Positions 38,195 through 47,238 of a DNA stretch of 64,000 nt are shown here, one piece after another. Position 1 is the stretch's first letter; each line of letters starts with the position of its first letter. The notes beneath the pieces were generated by a model. It was not told where the DNA came from and did no database searches. It saw only the letters and a program-made list of their open reading frames with translations. This DNA comes from Streptomonospora sp. PA3. Lineage in GTDB: Bacteria > Actinomycetota > Actinomycetes > Streptosporangiales > Streptosporangiaceae. The stretch spans positions 82,421-146,420 of the forward strand of contig NZ_VTZW01000016.1 of NCBI RefSeq assembly GCF_009728995.1, written 5' to 3'. The position numbers were made by a program, and so were the translations under genes.

Positions 38195-38806
38195 TCAGCG
38201 CTGCGCCGACTCGATCGGGCCGGGCTCGCCGAAGGCCGTCCACTCCTCCTCGCCGGCCATGGTGTAAGCGCCGTTCTCCAGGCGTGCGACCAGTTCGCGG
38301 GTGTAGCCCACCGCCGCGTCCCCGGCCACGATCCAGGACCGGAACAGCTCCCATACGTGCTCCGGTTTGTCATCGGAGGCGGGCCCGTCCCCCAGCATCG
38401 ACCGGAGGTTCTGCTGCTCGGCTTCGAGCCGGGCGAGGCGGAACCGCAGCAGTCTGATCACCCGGTCCCGGGGCTGGCACGTCAGGAACGCGATTCCGGA
38501 GCCGAAGAACTCCGGCTTGGCGGAGGCGTCCGACAGTGCCTTGTTCAATAGGCGGACGAACTCGTCCTCGCCGCTCTCGGTCAGCTCGAACAGGGTGCGC
38601 TCCGGCCCTTCGCCGCTCTCCTCGACCCCGGCGCTGCGCAGCATCCCGTTCTTCAGCAGCTGGCGGAGCGCGTGGTAGACCGATCCGGGCTTGACGTTGG
38701 CCCACTGCTCGGCGCCCCAGCTCAGCAGTTCGCGCCGCACCTGGTAGCCGTGCGCCCGACCGGAGAAGCGCACCACTCCCAGCACCAGCAACCGCGTCGC
38801 CGACAT
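38195..38806 (-). CDS. PadR-family transcriptional regulator
   Basis: 203 residues. Winged HTH of the PadR type: LLVLGVVRFSGRAHGYQVRR, VKPGSVYHALRQLLKNGML, ERTLFELTESGEDEF. The C-terminal helical domain (CQPRDRVIRLLRFRLARLEAE) is the Vir-type dimerisation part. ATG at 38806; a GTG two codons earlier is possible. It probably controls the DrrAB-like exporter downstream, a common PadR arrangement. Confidence 0.88.
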   Translation of the reverse strand: MSATRLLVLGVVRFSGRAHGYQVRRELLSWGAEQWANVKPGSVYHALRQLLKNGMLRSAGVEESGEGPERTLFELTESGEDEFVRLLNKALSDASAKPEFFGSGIAFLTCQPRDRVIRLLRFRLARLEAEQQNLRSMLGDGPASDDKPEHVWELFRSWIVAGDAAVGYTRELVARLENGAYTMAGEEEWTAFGEPGPIESAQR

Positions 38807-38995
38807 CACCACTCCGCCCTGCTCGCCGCATCGCCTCGGTTCGAGGGTAGACCGCTCCCCAGACGGCGGGCGTGTGCGGCCGTTTCCCGTGGAATCGAAA
38901 GGCAGCAATCCGCCGACACTCACAACGGTGCGTGACGATACCTCACCTAATGTGACAACGTGCAGGTATCCGACGTGCGGCGAGGGGAACACGAC

Positions 38996-39487
38996 ATGCG
39001 ACTCCTGGTGACGACCGGCCTCGCGGCGAGCGCGCTCGCGCTGGGCGCCGCACCCGCGGCGGCCGCAGCCGAGATCGAGATCATCCCTGCCACGGCCGCT
39101 CCCGGCGACTCCATCACTCTGCGCGCCTCGTGCGAGGGCCCGGCCGAACGGCTGGAGTTCACCTCCCAGGCGTTCCAGGGCGTACCCTCGGCCGACCTCG
39201 TCGACGCCGAAGGGGCCGTGCCCGTCGTGGTGGCACCGGGTACGCCTCCGGGCGTCTACAGCGTGCTGGGCGAGTGCGTCGGCGGCACCGCCGCCGAGAC
39301 ACGCGAAGGCGAGTTCACGGTGGTGCGCGGACCGCTCACACCGACTCCGCTGGGGGCACCCCAGACCGGGGGCGGCGGCGCCGAGCCGGGATTGCGCCCT
39401 CCGCTGCTCGCCGCGGCCGGGGCGGGGCTGCTGGCTCTGGGCGGCGCGGCGGCCGCCGCGAGCGGGCTGACCCGCCGTGCACGCTAG
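38996..39487 (+). CDS. Probable sortase-anchored surface protein
   Basis: 163 residues. Signal peptide (MRLLVTTGLAASALALGAAPAAAAA), an Ig-like or beta-sandwich domain with two Cys (LRASCEGPAE, GVYSVLGECVGG), then a sorting-type C-terminus: APQTG within LGAPQTGGG, a hydrophobic stretch (LLAAAGAGLLALGGAAAAAS) and a basic RRAR end. The motif departs from LPxTG/LAxTG in its first residue, so the pentapeptide is tentative. ATG with GAGGGGAA upstream. Its last 11 bases overlap the sortase gene. Confidence 0.75.
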   Translation: MRLLVTTGLAASALALGAAPAAAAAEIEIIPATAAPGDSITLRASCEGPAERLEFTSQAFQGVPSADLVDAEGAVPVVVAPGTPPGVYSVLGECVGGTAAETREGEFTVVRGPLTPTPLGAPQTGGGGAEPGLRPPLLAAAGAGLLALGGAAAAASGLTRRAR

Positions 39488-40121
39488 AACAGCCGCGCAC
39501 GGACTGGTCTGCGCGCTCGCCGCGGCGGCGCTGCTGCTGTCGGTCCCGGCGGCGTCGGCGCTCACCCGCTCCGCCGGCGGAGCCGAACCTGCGCCGGCGC
39601 CTCCCGCGCCCGCGCCGCTGCAGCACGCGCCCGGCCCGCAGGCGCCCGGCGATGCCACGCCCGCCGCGGAGCCGGCGCCGGTGCGGATCGCAGCCGAGGC
39701 CATCGGCCTGCGGGCGCAGGTGGTCCCGATCGGACTCGACCGCGACGGCACCCTGGACGAACCGCCGCTGGAGCGCACGCGGGTGGCGGGCTGGTACCGG
39801 GGCGGCGCCGTCCCCGGCGAGCCGGGTCCGGCCGTGATCGTCGGCCACCGCGACACCCGCGCCGGGCCGTCGGTGTTCCACCGGCTGGGCGAACTGGTGC
39901 CCGGCGACACCGTGCGCATCGGGCGCGCCGACGGCTCGACCGCGCTGTTCCGGGTGCGGCGCACCGAGCGGGTGGACAAGGACCGCTTCCCCGCCGCGGA
40001 GGTCTACGGCGCCCTGGACCGCGCCGCCCTGCGGCTGGTCACCTGCGCGGAGCCCTTCGACCCCGCATCGGGGCACTACGAGCGCAACCTGATCGTCTAC
40101 GGGCGCCTGGTGCGCGGCTGA
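39477..40121 (+). CDS. Sortase, class F-like
   Basis: 214 residues. An N-terminal signal-anchor (LVCALAAAALLLSVPAAS), a Pro/Ala linker, then a sortase domain with VIVGHRDTRAG (catalytic His), LRLVTCAEPFD (catalytic Cys) and GHYERNLIVYGRL (Arg). The GHY..N...Y ending is the pattern of actinobacterial class F sortases rather than class E. The GTG start lies inside the end of the upstream surface-protein gene, so the two are co-translated. It would cleave the sorting motif and join the protein to the wall. Confidence 0.85.
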   Translation: MHARTAAHGLVCALAAAALLLSVPAASALTRSAGGAEPAPAPPAPAPLQHAPGPQAPGDATPAAEPAPVRIAAEAIGLRAQVVPIGLDRDGTLDEPPLERTRVAGWYRGGAVPGEPGPAVIVGHRDTRAGPSVFHRLGELVPGDTVRIGRADGSTALFRVRRTERVDKDRFPAAEVYGALDRAALRLVTCAEPFDPASGHYERNLIVYGRLVRG

Positions 40122-40160
40122 GAACGGAGGCGCTTCGCGCCACGTACTTATCCAGAGCCA

Positions 40161-40255
40161 GCTTGCCGCCGAGCGGAGGTGCACCAGTGCTTCGGAGACC
40201 CGCCACCGGTGGCACGGCTCCACCTGGGAAGAACTTCGTGCGCTCGGCGGCAAGC
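40161..40255. repeat. 15-bp perfect inverted repeat with inner palindrome
   Basis: GCTTGCCGCCGAGCG (40161-40175) and CGCTCGGCGGCAAGC (40241-40255) are perfect complements 65 bp apart. Between them is GCCACCGGTGGC (40202-40213), itself a palindrome. The unit resembles a small mobile-element or structured-RNA shape. It lies behind the sortase gene, next to two other repeats. Confidence 0.65.
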
Positions 40256-40258
40256 AAG

Positions 40259-40310
40259 CAGGTGACGCGCAGCGTCTCCGTTGGGGCGGTGGCGGGCTGA
40301 CGGGCGGGCG
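40259..40310 (-). repeat. Single inverted copy of the 50.8-kb tandem repeat unit
   Basis: Read on the minus strand it contains CGCCCCAACGGAGACGCTGC followed by GCGTCACCTGC. It matches the last copy of the array at 50800-50930 with about four differences over 50 bases. Confidence 0.7.
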
Positions 40311-40325
40311 GACCGCGCTTCGCGG

Positions 40326-40388
40326 GGCGCACCCATTGCCGCAGCCTCGATGGTGACCGCCCCGGGTGGTACCCGGTGGGTTCCTGCA
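40326..40388 (+). repeat. 63-bp dispersed element, copy B
   Basis: Starts GGCGCACCCATTGCCGCAGCC and ends GGTGGGTTCCTGCA. Same length as copy A at 18830-18892 and about 86% identical by my count. It lies between the sortase gene and the end of the PhzF-like gene. Confidence 0.7.
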
Positions 40389-40406
40389 TGGAGTGCGATC
40401 AACGAT

Positions 40407-41090
40407 TTAGGGCAGGCGGTACTCGCGGGTGTCCAGCAGTGCGCAGCGCCCGCCGACCTCGACGGTTCCCTCTGGCCCGGGGCGCACGTCGATGCGCGAG
40501 CCGACGCCCTGGTGGACCGTCAGCGGGCGGCCGAGCTGCTGCCCCAGCCGCAGCGCCGCAGCGCCGGTGGCCTCGTCCTCGGCGATGCCCATCTCGTCGG
40601 GGAACACCCGGACCCGCACGTGCCCGGCCGCCTCGTCCTGCCAGGCCCACACGTGCAGGTCGACGCCCTTCTCGCCGCCCTGGAGGGCGTCCACCTCCGC
40701 CGGGGAGGCCAGCTGGCGGGTGTCGAAGACCGGCGCGAGGCCGGGGTCGGCGCGGATCCACACGCGCTCGCCCTCGGCCCAGGTGGGGACCGGTCCCGCC
40801 GGCGGGTTCAGCACGCCGGCCGGCGAGCCCTGCTCGGCCAGCAGCCACGCCGTCCCCACGAGCGGGTGGCCGGCCAGCGGCAGCTCGATCGCGGGCGTAT
40901 GGATGCGCAGGCGCGCGCCGTCGGGCTCCTCCACGAAGACGGTCTCGGCGAAGCCGAGGTCGGCGGCGATGCGCTGCCGGGTGCTGTCGGGCAGTCCGGG
41001 CGCCTCCAGGAAGACCCCCAGTCCGTTGCCGCCGGTTCCGCCGTCTCCCAGGAAGACGGTGACGACGTGCAGTGTGGTGCTCGCGCTCAT
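40407..41090 (-). CDS. PhzF-family isomerase/epimerase-like protein
   Basis: 227 residues. FAETVFVEEPDG carries the catalytic Glu of the family, and AGHPLVGTAWLLAEQG and DEATGAAALRLGQQLGR match the conserved GHP and ATGSA regions of PhzF (diaminopimelate-epimerase fold). It is about 50 residues shorter than typical PhzF, so it may be a compact member. No phenazine genes are nearby; substrate unknown. ATG at 41090 with no strong ribosome site. Confidence 0.78.
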   Translation of the reverse strand: MSASTTLHVVTVFLGDGGTGGNGLGVFLEAPGLPDSTRQRIAADLGFAETVFVEEPDGARLRIHTPAIELPLAGHPLVGTAWLLAEQGSPAGVLNPPAGPVPTWAEGERVWIRADPGLAPVFDTRQLASPAEVDALQGGEKGVDLHVWAWQDEAAGHVRVRVFPDEMGIAEDEATGAAALRLGQQLGRPLTVHQGVGSRIDVRPGPEGTVEVGGRCALLDTREYRLP

Positions 41091-41270
41091 GGCGGCCACT
41101 CTGCCAGGGCCTGGCGGCGGCGGGCACCCGGCCCGTTGTTGACGCGGTCTTGATGTGGGGGGACTCACAGCGTGCCGCCGGCGGCCGCGCGCAGGCCCGC
41201 GAATCCCACCGCAGCGGCCTTGTGCGCCGGCGCCCTCTCGGACGCGCCGCAGCAGAGCCCGATCCGTCCC

Positions 41271-41321
41271 GTTAAGCGTGCATTAACAAGTCCTTGCAGA
41301 CCCCGGTGACCCGCGTATTCT
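41271..41321 (+). promoter_or_regulatory. Promoter with inverted repeat before the VOC gene
   Basis: TTGCAG (41294-41299), 16 bases, TATTCT (41316-41321) form a good promoter. Just upstream GTTAA and TTAAC (41271-41287) flank GCGTGCA, a possible operator next to the -35. Confidence 0.55.
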
Positions 41322-41386
41322 CAAGAATCGTGCTAACGCTGTTCCCTCCCCGCAGACGGACACTGGACCGCCGGAAAGAGGTCTCC

Positions 41387-41797
41387 GTGCCTCGAGTGAC
41401 CGGGCTCGCGCACATCACCCTGTCGGTGCGCGACCGCGACGCCAGCATCGAGTTCTACCGCACCGTCCTCGGGTTCAAGGAGTACAAGACCCGCGACGGC
41501 AAGCAATGGCTGCTCACCGAGTGTCGGCACCCCTCGGGGGTCGTCCTGGGCTTCATCCAGCACAGGGACCAGTTCAAGGCGACCTTCGACCACCGACGGA
41601 CGGGCATGGACCATGTGTCCTTCCAGGTCAGCAGCCTCGGCGAGCTCGACTACTGGGAAGAGCGGCTCACCGACCTCGACATCGACCACTCGCCTGTCGT
41701 GCACTCCGACAACGGCTCCATGATCCAGTTCTCCGATCCCGACGGCATCCAGCTGGAGCTGTTCTGCCCGGCCGAGCTGGGCAGCGACGAGGCCTGA
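41387..41797 (+). CDS. VOC-family (glyoxalase/bleomycin-resistance fold) protein
   Basis: 136 residues, one complete vicinal-oxygen-chelate domain. LAHITLSVRDRDASIEFYRT starts the first beta-alpha-beta module with a metal His; MDHVSFQVSS starts the second; DPDGIQLELFCP ends it with the metal Glu. Such proteins act as lyases, dioxygenases or antibiotic-binding proteins; nothing here fixes the substrate. GTG start at 41387 with GGAAAGAGG upstream, chosen over a longer in-frame start. Single-gene unit with its own promoter, tail-to-tail with the DeoR gene. Confidence 0.87.
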   Translation: MPRVTGLAHITLSVRDRDASIEFYRTVLGFKEYKTRDGKQWLLTECRHPSGVVLGFIQHRDQFKATFDHRRTGMDHVSFQVSSLGELDYWEERLTDLDIDHSPVVHSDNGSMIQFSDPDGIQLELFCPAELGSDEA

Positions 41798-41848
41798 GCC
41801 GCCACACGGCTCCGCACGGCCGCAGGCGGTCGGCTCCCCGTCCCGCGC

Positions 41849-42619
41849 TCACTCCGGGGAGACCAACTCCAGCCGCACGTCCTGGGCCCGGATCTCGTCG
41901 GCCGCCGACTGCGGCAGCCGGTCGTCGGTGATGATCAGATCGAACTCCTCCAGGCGCGCCACCCGGAACGTCCCGAACTTGCCGTACTTCGTGCTGTCCA
42001 CGGTGAGCACGCTCTTGGAGGCCACGCGCAGCAGCTGCTGCTTGGCCACCACCTTCGCCTCCGAGGGCGTCGTGGAACCCCGTTCCACATCCCAGGAGCT
42101 GCTGGCGACGAACGCGATGTCGACGTTGACCTTGCTCAGAAAGTCGGCGGTGAACTGCCCCACCGAGGAGTGATCGGCGTGGGAGACGAGGCCGCCGGTG
42201 TGGATGAGTTCGATGTTGGGATACTCCATCAGGTGGCCGACCACGTTGAAGTCGTTGGTGACCACCGTCAGTCCGACCTTCTCGGTGAGCATCGGGACCA
42301 TCTGCAGCGACGTGGTGCCCGCGTCGAGGAAGATGGTGAAGTTCTCCCGCACCAGCTGGGCCGCCGCACGGGTGATCGCGCGCTTGGCCGGGACCTCCAG
42401 TTGGGCCTTGGCCAGGTAGGAGGGCTCGCTCTTGAGCCGGGCGGCGAGGCGGACTCCGCCGGTGACCGAGAGCACCTTGCCGTCGTTCTCCAGCGCCTGG
42501 ATGTCGCGCCGCACCGTCATGTGCGAGACGGACAGCATCGAGGTGAGCTCGTTGATGCTCAGCACGTGCCGTTCCTGCAGGAGCTTGAGGATGTGCTCGC
42601 GGCGCTGGTCGGGGATCAT
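41849..42619 (-). CDS. DeoR-family transcriptional regulator
   Basis: 256 residues. DeoR HTH at the N-terminus (RREHILKLLQERHVLSINEL, then VSHMTVRRDIQALENDGKV) and a DeoRC sugar-phosphate sensor domain (FLDAGTTSLQMVPMLTEKV, VVTNDFNVVGHLMEYP, SKSVLTVDSTKYGKF). ATG at 42619. It is divergent from the GDPD-like gene across 300 bp that contain a perfect palindrome; a link to glycerol-phosphate or sugar-phosphate metabolism is inferred only from family. Confidence 0.88.
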   Translation of the reverse strand: MIPDQRREHILKLLQERHVLSINELTSMLSVSHMTVRRDIQALENDGKVLSVTGGVRLAARLKSEPSYLAKAQLEVPAKRAITRAAAQLVRENFTIFLDAGTTSLQMVPMLTEKVGLTVVTNDFNVVGHLMEYPNIELIHTGGLVSHADHSSVGQFTADFLSKVNVDIAFVASSSWDVERGSTTPSEAKVVAKQQLLRVASKSVLTVDSTKYGKFGTFRVARLEEFDLIITDDRLPQSAADEIRAQDVRLELVSPE

Positions 42620-42919
42620 CTTTCGCCTTCGCCAGTCGTGGACGGGACGCGTCGTCCGCAGCGGCGGACACGCGGGCTTACCACAGAAGTCTCCCAGTCC
42701 GCCAGAGCGCGGCGCAGCCCGCCCCGCGTGTTGGGCGCGGGGCACCCGGCGCGGTGGGCGGCCGTCCGGCTCCTGGTCGGACGCCCGCGATGTGTTCGCG
42801 GTACAGCCGAATCGATTCGGCCGGAGCGAGTCGGCCCACGTAAGCGCGCCCGCTTTGGCACCGTGGACCTAGTCCGGCGGACGTCCGCCGCCGGCACCAC
42901 GGGGCCTGGGGGCTGATCC
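42620..42919. other. Divergent spacer with perfect palindrome
   Basis: 300 bp between the DeoR and GDPD-like genes. CCGAATCGATTCGG (42807-42820) is a perfect 14-bp palindrome and a candidate operator. I see no gene in this stretch. Confidence 0.5.
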
Positions 42920-43693
42920 ATGACGCTGGCGACCGCCCTGCGGGGCGATACATCCCGCTTCCGCGAGAACACGCTGCCCGCGATCCGCTCGGCCATCGCG
43001 GCCGGCGCCGACGCGCTCGCCGTCGACCTGTGCACGACGTCCGACGGCCACGTCGTCGTGGTCCGCGAACGCGGCTTGGAGGACGACCGCGCACTGACGC
43101 GCCACGGGCGCCGCCCCGCCCTGGCCGAGCTCGCGGCGCTGGACACCGACGTGGAGCAGCGCGTTCCCACGTTCATGGAGGTGCTGGCCGAGGCCGCCAC
43201 GGGGGTGGCGCACTGCTCGCTGCTGTGCGAGGTCGCCGACGTCGAGACCGCGGTGGCGGCCGATGCCGTGGTCGGCGAGCACGGCATGGGCGAACGCGTG
43301 TGCTACACGGGCACGGTCGACACGCTGCGCGCGGCGCGCGCGAAACTGCCCCACGTGCGGATGGCGCTGTCCTGGGCACAGCCCGACCTGCCGGCGCCCG
43401 ACGTCTGGGAGGACGTGCGGCCCGAGGTCTACGGCACCGACTACCGTCTGCTCACCCGGGAGCTGGTGCTGGAGATCCAGCGCCACGGCTACGCCGTCGC
43501 CGCCTGGACGGTCGACGACTTCCCGGAAATGGTGCGGGTGGCGGGAATGGGGGTGGACTCCATCGTCACCTCCAACATCGGAGAACTGGTGAACCTGACC
43601 CGCTACAAGGACCCGTCGAGCGATACCGGACCGGAGGAAATCCCGCGCCCGACTCCGGAGCGCGGCGGCGGCCTGCACTCGAAAGAGAATTGA
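42920..43693 (+). CDS. Degenerate glycerophosphodiester phosphodiesterase-like protein
   Basis: 257 residues with the GDPD TIM-barrel layout. The first motif, normally AHRG....PENT, reads ALRGDTSRFRENTLPAI: Leu replaces the first catalytic His. The second, normally D...T.DG..VV.HD, reads DLCTTSDGHVVVVRERG: Arg-Glu replaces His-Asp. C-terminal GYAVAAWTVDDFPEMVRVAG and VDSIVTSNIGEL match the family's W.V and D.I.TD motifs. Without the catalytic His pair it may be inactive, regulatory or act differently. No signal peptide. ATG with GGGGGCTGA upstream. Confidence 0.8.
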   Translation: MTLATALRGDTSRFRENTLPAIRSAIAAGADALAVDLCTTSDGHVVVVRERGLEDDRALTRHGRRPALAELAALDTDVEQRVPTFMEVLAEAATGVAHCSLLCEVADVETAVAADAVVGEHGMGERVCYTGTVDTLRAARAKLPHVRMALSWAQPDLPAPDVWEDVRPEVYGTDYRLLTRELVLEIQRHGYAVAAWTVDDFPEMVRVAGMGVDSIVTSNIGELVNLTRYKDPSSDTGPEEIPRPTPERGGGLHSKEN

Positions 43694-43936
43694 ATTCACT
43701 TCATTTCGGTTCCGGTGCAGAGCCGCGGGCACACCGTTTTCCCGCCTACGCGTCCAGCCGAAACACGCGGCCCCCTCGCTCCCCGCGCGTCACCGCCCAC
43801 CGCCCGCGACCGGGACTCTCCGCGTAGCGGATTTTCTCTGAAACGTCCCCGGAATGTCGCTATCCTCGAATAGGCCGATGGCGCGTTCGTCGGCGCACCC
43901 CTCGACTACGCCCCGCCCGGGGCCGGCGATGCAGAG

Positions 43937-44563
43937 ATGATCATGACGGCGGACCTTTCCCATCCCGAAGCGCAGACCTTCGATCGCGCGCTCAGCACGG
44001 CGGCGGGCGTGCTCGCCCGCCGCGGACTGCACGGATTGAACACGGCCTCCGTCGCGCAAGAGGTCGCCGCCGCAACCGGACTCGATCCCGCCGCCTTCCG
44101 CAGAGCCTTTCCCACCCGGCTCGACCTGGCCTACGCGATCGCGCTGCACTCGGCGCACGCGCTGGTGCGCGACCAGCTCGCCGACGACGGGCCCGGCACC
44201 CCTCAGGAGCGGATGGAGCGCCTGGTGCGGCGCCACATCCGGCACTGCCGCGATCACCGCACCGAAGAGGACGTGCGCCGCACCGTGCTGCCCGCGCTGC
44301 GCGCCGTCCATCCCGGCCGCCACCGCGAGCTCGCCGACGTCCGCCTGGCCTACCGCGAGCACCTGCGCGGGCTCATCGCCGAGGGCGCCGAGCAGGGCGT
44401 CTTCCCGGTCTCCAGCGCCGGCGCCGCGGCCGCGACCGTGCTGGAGGCCCTGGAGTCGGTGGTGAGCTGGTACGACCCCGACGACGGCCTGTCCGAGGCC
44501 GAGCTCGGCGACGTCTACACCGACCTGATCATCCACCACCACCTCGGCAGTCCGCGGGCCTGA
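43937..44563 (+). CDS. TetR-family regulator
   Basis: 208 residues. HTH: FDRALSTAAGVLARRGLHGL and EVAAATGLDPAAFRRAFPTR, in a slightly divergent TetR form. The C-terminal domain (RHIRHCRDHRTEEDVRRTVL, LRGLIAEGAEQGVFPV) resembles the KstR2-like TetR C-terminal family. Two ATGs (43937 and 43943) are possible starts and neither has a good ribosome site. It is convergent with the monooxygenase gene, so its target is unclear. Confidence 0.78.
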   Translation: MIMTADLSHPEAQTFDRALSTAAGVLARRGLHGLNTASVAQEVAAATGLDPAAFRRAFPTRLDLAYAIALHSAHALVRDQLADDGPGTPQERMERLVRRHIRHCRDHRTEEDVRRTVLPALRAVHPGRHRELADVRLAYREHLRGLIAEGAEQGVFPVSSAGAAAATVLEALESVVSWYDPDDGLSEAELGDVYTDLIIHHHLGSPRA

Positions 44564-44577
44564 CCCGCGCAACCCCG

Positions 44578-45771
44578 TCAGCCGCGGCGGCCGCTTCGCG
44601 CCGCCGAGGGCTTGGGCAGCACGACGGGCTTGCCGGTGAGCGAGCCGGCGATGTAGCGGTCCACCCCGGGCACCACCGACAGGCGCAGCGCGACCCGCCG
44701 CACCCACAGCATCCAGCGGGTGTCGGGCAGGAAGACGCGCGCCCCCCTGCGCCCCACGTGCTGCTTCTCGTCGGCCACCGGGTGCCATTCGCGCTCGTAG
44801 CGGCGCAGCGCGGCCTCGACCGTCTCCTCGGCGGCGAGCGCCTCGGCCAGCACATGGGCCCCGGCGACCGCCAGCGAGGCGCCCATCCCCGCCAGCAGCG
44901 AGACCGCCTGGCAGGAGTCGCCGAGCAGGGTGACGCGGCCGCGGCTCCACTCGGGCATGCGGATCTGGGAGACCTGGTCGTAGTAGATCTCGTCGGCGGG
45001 CGGGCAGGCCTCCAGCGCCCGCGGGACGACCCAGCCCAGCGAACCGTAGACCTCGCGCAGCGTGGTCTGGATGTCGGCGGGAGGGGTGGGATCGGGCGTG
45101 CGGTGGACGGCGAACGCGGCCACCCGCCCGCCGCGCAGCGCGTAGAAGCCCATCAGCCGGTCCACGCTGTCGGTGAGCCGGAACCCCTCGCCGATCTCGG
45201 CGCGCACCCGCGAGTCGGTGAAGACGTAGGCGGCGGTGTGGAACCCGAGGTAGCGGATGAAGCGCTCCTCGTCGCCGAAGACCATCGCGCGCACCCGGGA
45301 GTGGATGCCGTCGGCGCCCACGAGGAGGTCGGCCTCCAGCTCGCTGCCGTCGGTCAGCCGCAGCCCCACCCCGTCGGAGCGGTTGTCGATCGCCTCGATG
45401 CTGGTGGAATAGCGCAGGTCGACGCGGTCTGAGAGCTGCTCGCGCAGCCCCTGCTCCAGGTCGGGCCGCATGATGCTGAACAGGCGGCCACCCACGGCAC
45501 GGGCGAACTTGTCGTAGTCCAGACCGGCGCGCTTGCGCCCCTTGGCGTCGACGTAGGCGGCCTCGTCCACACGATGGCTGAGTTCGTGCAGGCGCGGCAG
45601 GACGCCCATGGCCTCCGCGGCGTCGTAGCCGGGGCCGAAGAAGTCGATCATGTAGCCCTGGGGCCGCGGACCGGGCGCCTTCTCCAGCACGACCACCTCG
45701 AAACCGAGGACGTCGAGGCGCTGGGCGAGGGCGAGCCCGGCGATACCGGCTCCGCAGACGGCGATTCTCAT
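44578..45771 (-). CDS. FAD-dependent monooxygenase (class A, TetX/PHBH-like)
   Basis: 397 residues. CGAGIAGLALAQRL is the Rossmann GxGxxG for FAD, VGADGIHSRVR the DG motif, and LLGDSCQAVSLLAGMGASLA the second FAD (GD) motif. Such enzymes hydroxylate aromatics, polyketides or antibiotics. The start ATG overlaps the TetR stop (ATGA), so the two form an operon and the TetR probably controls an inducible oxidation or resistance step. The basic C-terminus (VRRVALRLSVVPGVDRYIAG) is unusual in length but not catalytic. Confidence 0.87.
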   Translation of the reverse strand: MRIAVCGAGIAGLALAQRLDVLGFEVVVLEKAPGPRPQGYMIDFFGPGYDAAEAMGVLPRLHELSHRVDEAAYVDAKGRKRAGLDYDKFARAVGGRLFSIMRPDLEQGLREQLSDRVDLRYSTSIEAIDNRSDGVGLRLTDGSELEADLLVGADGIHSRVRAMVFGDEERFIRYLGFHTAAYVFTDSRVRAEIGEGFRLTDSVDRLMGFYALRGGRVAAFAVHRTPDPTPPADIQTTLREVYGSLGWVVPRALEACPPADEIYYDQVSQIRMPEWSRGRVTLLGDSCQAVSLLAGMGASLAVAGAHVLAEALAAEETVEAALRRYEREWHPVADEKQHVGRRGARVFLPDTRWMLWVRRVALRLSVVPGVDRYIAGSLTGKPVVLPKPSAARSGRRG

Positions 45772-46385
45772 GACGGTTCACCTGTGCCTTCCGTGTGGTC
45801 GTTGCCGCGCCCGCCGGCGGCGGGCGCGAGGATGCGGCCCAGGACCGGCGCGACGTCGGCTCCCGTCGTCCCGGGGCTCAGCGGCCGGTGCAGCAGCACT
45901 CCGTCGATCGCGGCCGCCAGCACCGCGGCCGTCGTCTCCGGGTCGGCGGTGCCGTGGCGGGCCAGCCGATCGGCCAGTCGCGCCCGGAAATGGGCCAGCA
46001 GCGCCGAGATCTCCTCCCGCAGGGCGCTGTCGCGGGTCGAGGCCAGATAGGTCTCGACGAACAGCAGCGACGCCGGATCCAGACCCGTGTGCGCGTCCAG
46101 TTCGCCGAGCACCGCCTCCAGCGCGTGCTGCGGAGTGGCGGCTCCGTCGAGCAGTTCGGGGATTCGGGCCAGGTAGTCGCGCATGGCGCCGATGGCCGCC
46201 TCGGAGAGCAGCGCCTGCACCGAGGAGAAGTGGTAGTGCACCAGCCCCGGGGTGACGCCGGCGCGCTCGGCGAGCATGCGGGTGCTGACCGCCGTCCAGC
46301 CGTGCTCGGCGATGAGCTCGCAGGCCACGGCGAGCAGTCTGCGGCGCACTTCGCGGCCGCGCTGCGCTGTGGTGGGTCGGGCCAT
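45768..46385 (-). CDS. TetR-family regulator of the monooxygenase operon
   Basis: 205 residues. HTH: RRRLLAVACELIAEHGWTAV, then VTPGLVHYHFSSVQALL. The C-terminus ends in a Gly/Asn/Asp-rich tail. ATG at 46385 with AGGAGG four bases upstream. Upstream at 46468-46494 the motif TGGTCGATCG is followed by TGGTCGTTCG, a tandem pair that could be its operator. First gene of a two-gene operon with the flavin monooxygenase. Confidence 0.87.
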   Translation of the reverse strand: MARPTTAQRGREVRRRLLAVACELIAEHGWTAVSTRMLAERAGVTPGLVHYHFSSVQALLSEAAIGAMRDYLARIPELLDGAATPQHALEAVLGELDAHTGLDPASLLFVETYLASTRDSALREEISALLAHFRARLADRLARHGTADPETTAAVLAAAIDGVLLHRPLSPGTTGADVAPVLGRILAPAAGGRGNDHTEGTGEPS

Positions 46386-46578
46386 GGATCCTCCTGCCGG
46401 CCCGAAAGCGGGCCGCTTGGTCCGCCGCGTGCGCCGGCGGGCCGGCGTGCCCATCTGCTGGGCAGTCGCTCTGGTCGATCGTATTGGTCGTTCGCCCAAA
46501 AAGTACCACACACGTCGGCCCCGCGCCGCGGGGTTTCGACGGGGAACGGCGCGCCGGGGCGGTGCGGCCCCGGCGGTC

Positions 46579-47234
<656 letters not shown>

Positions 47235-47238
<4 letters not shown>

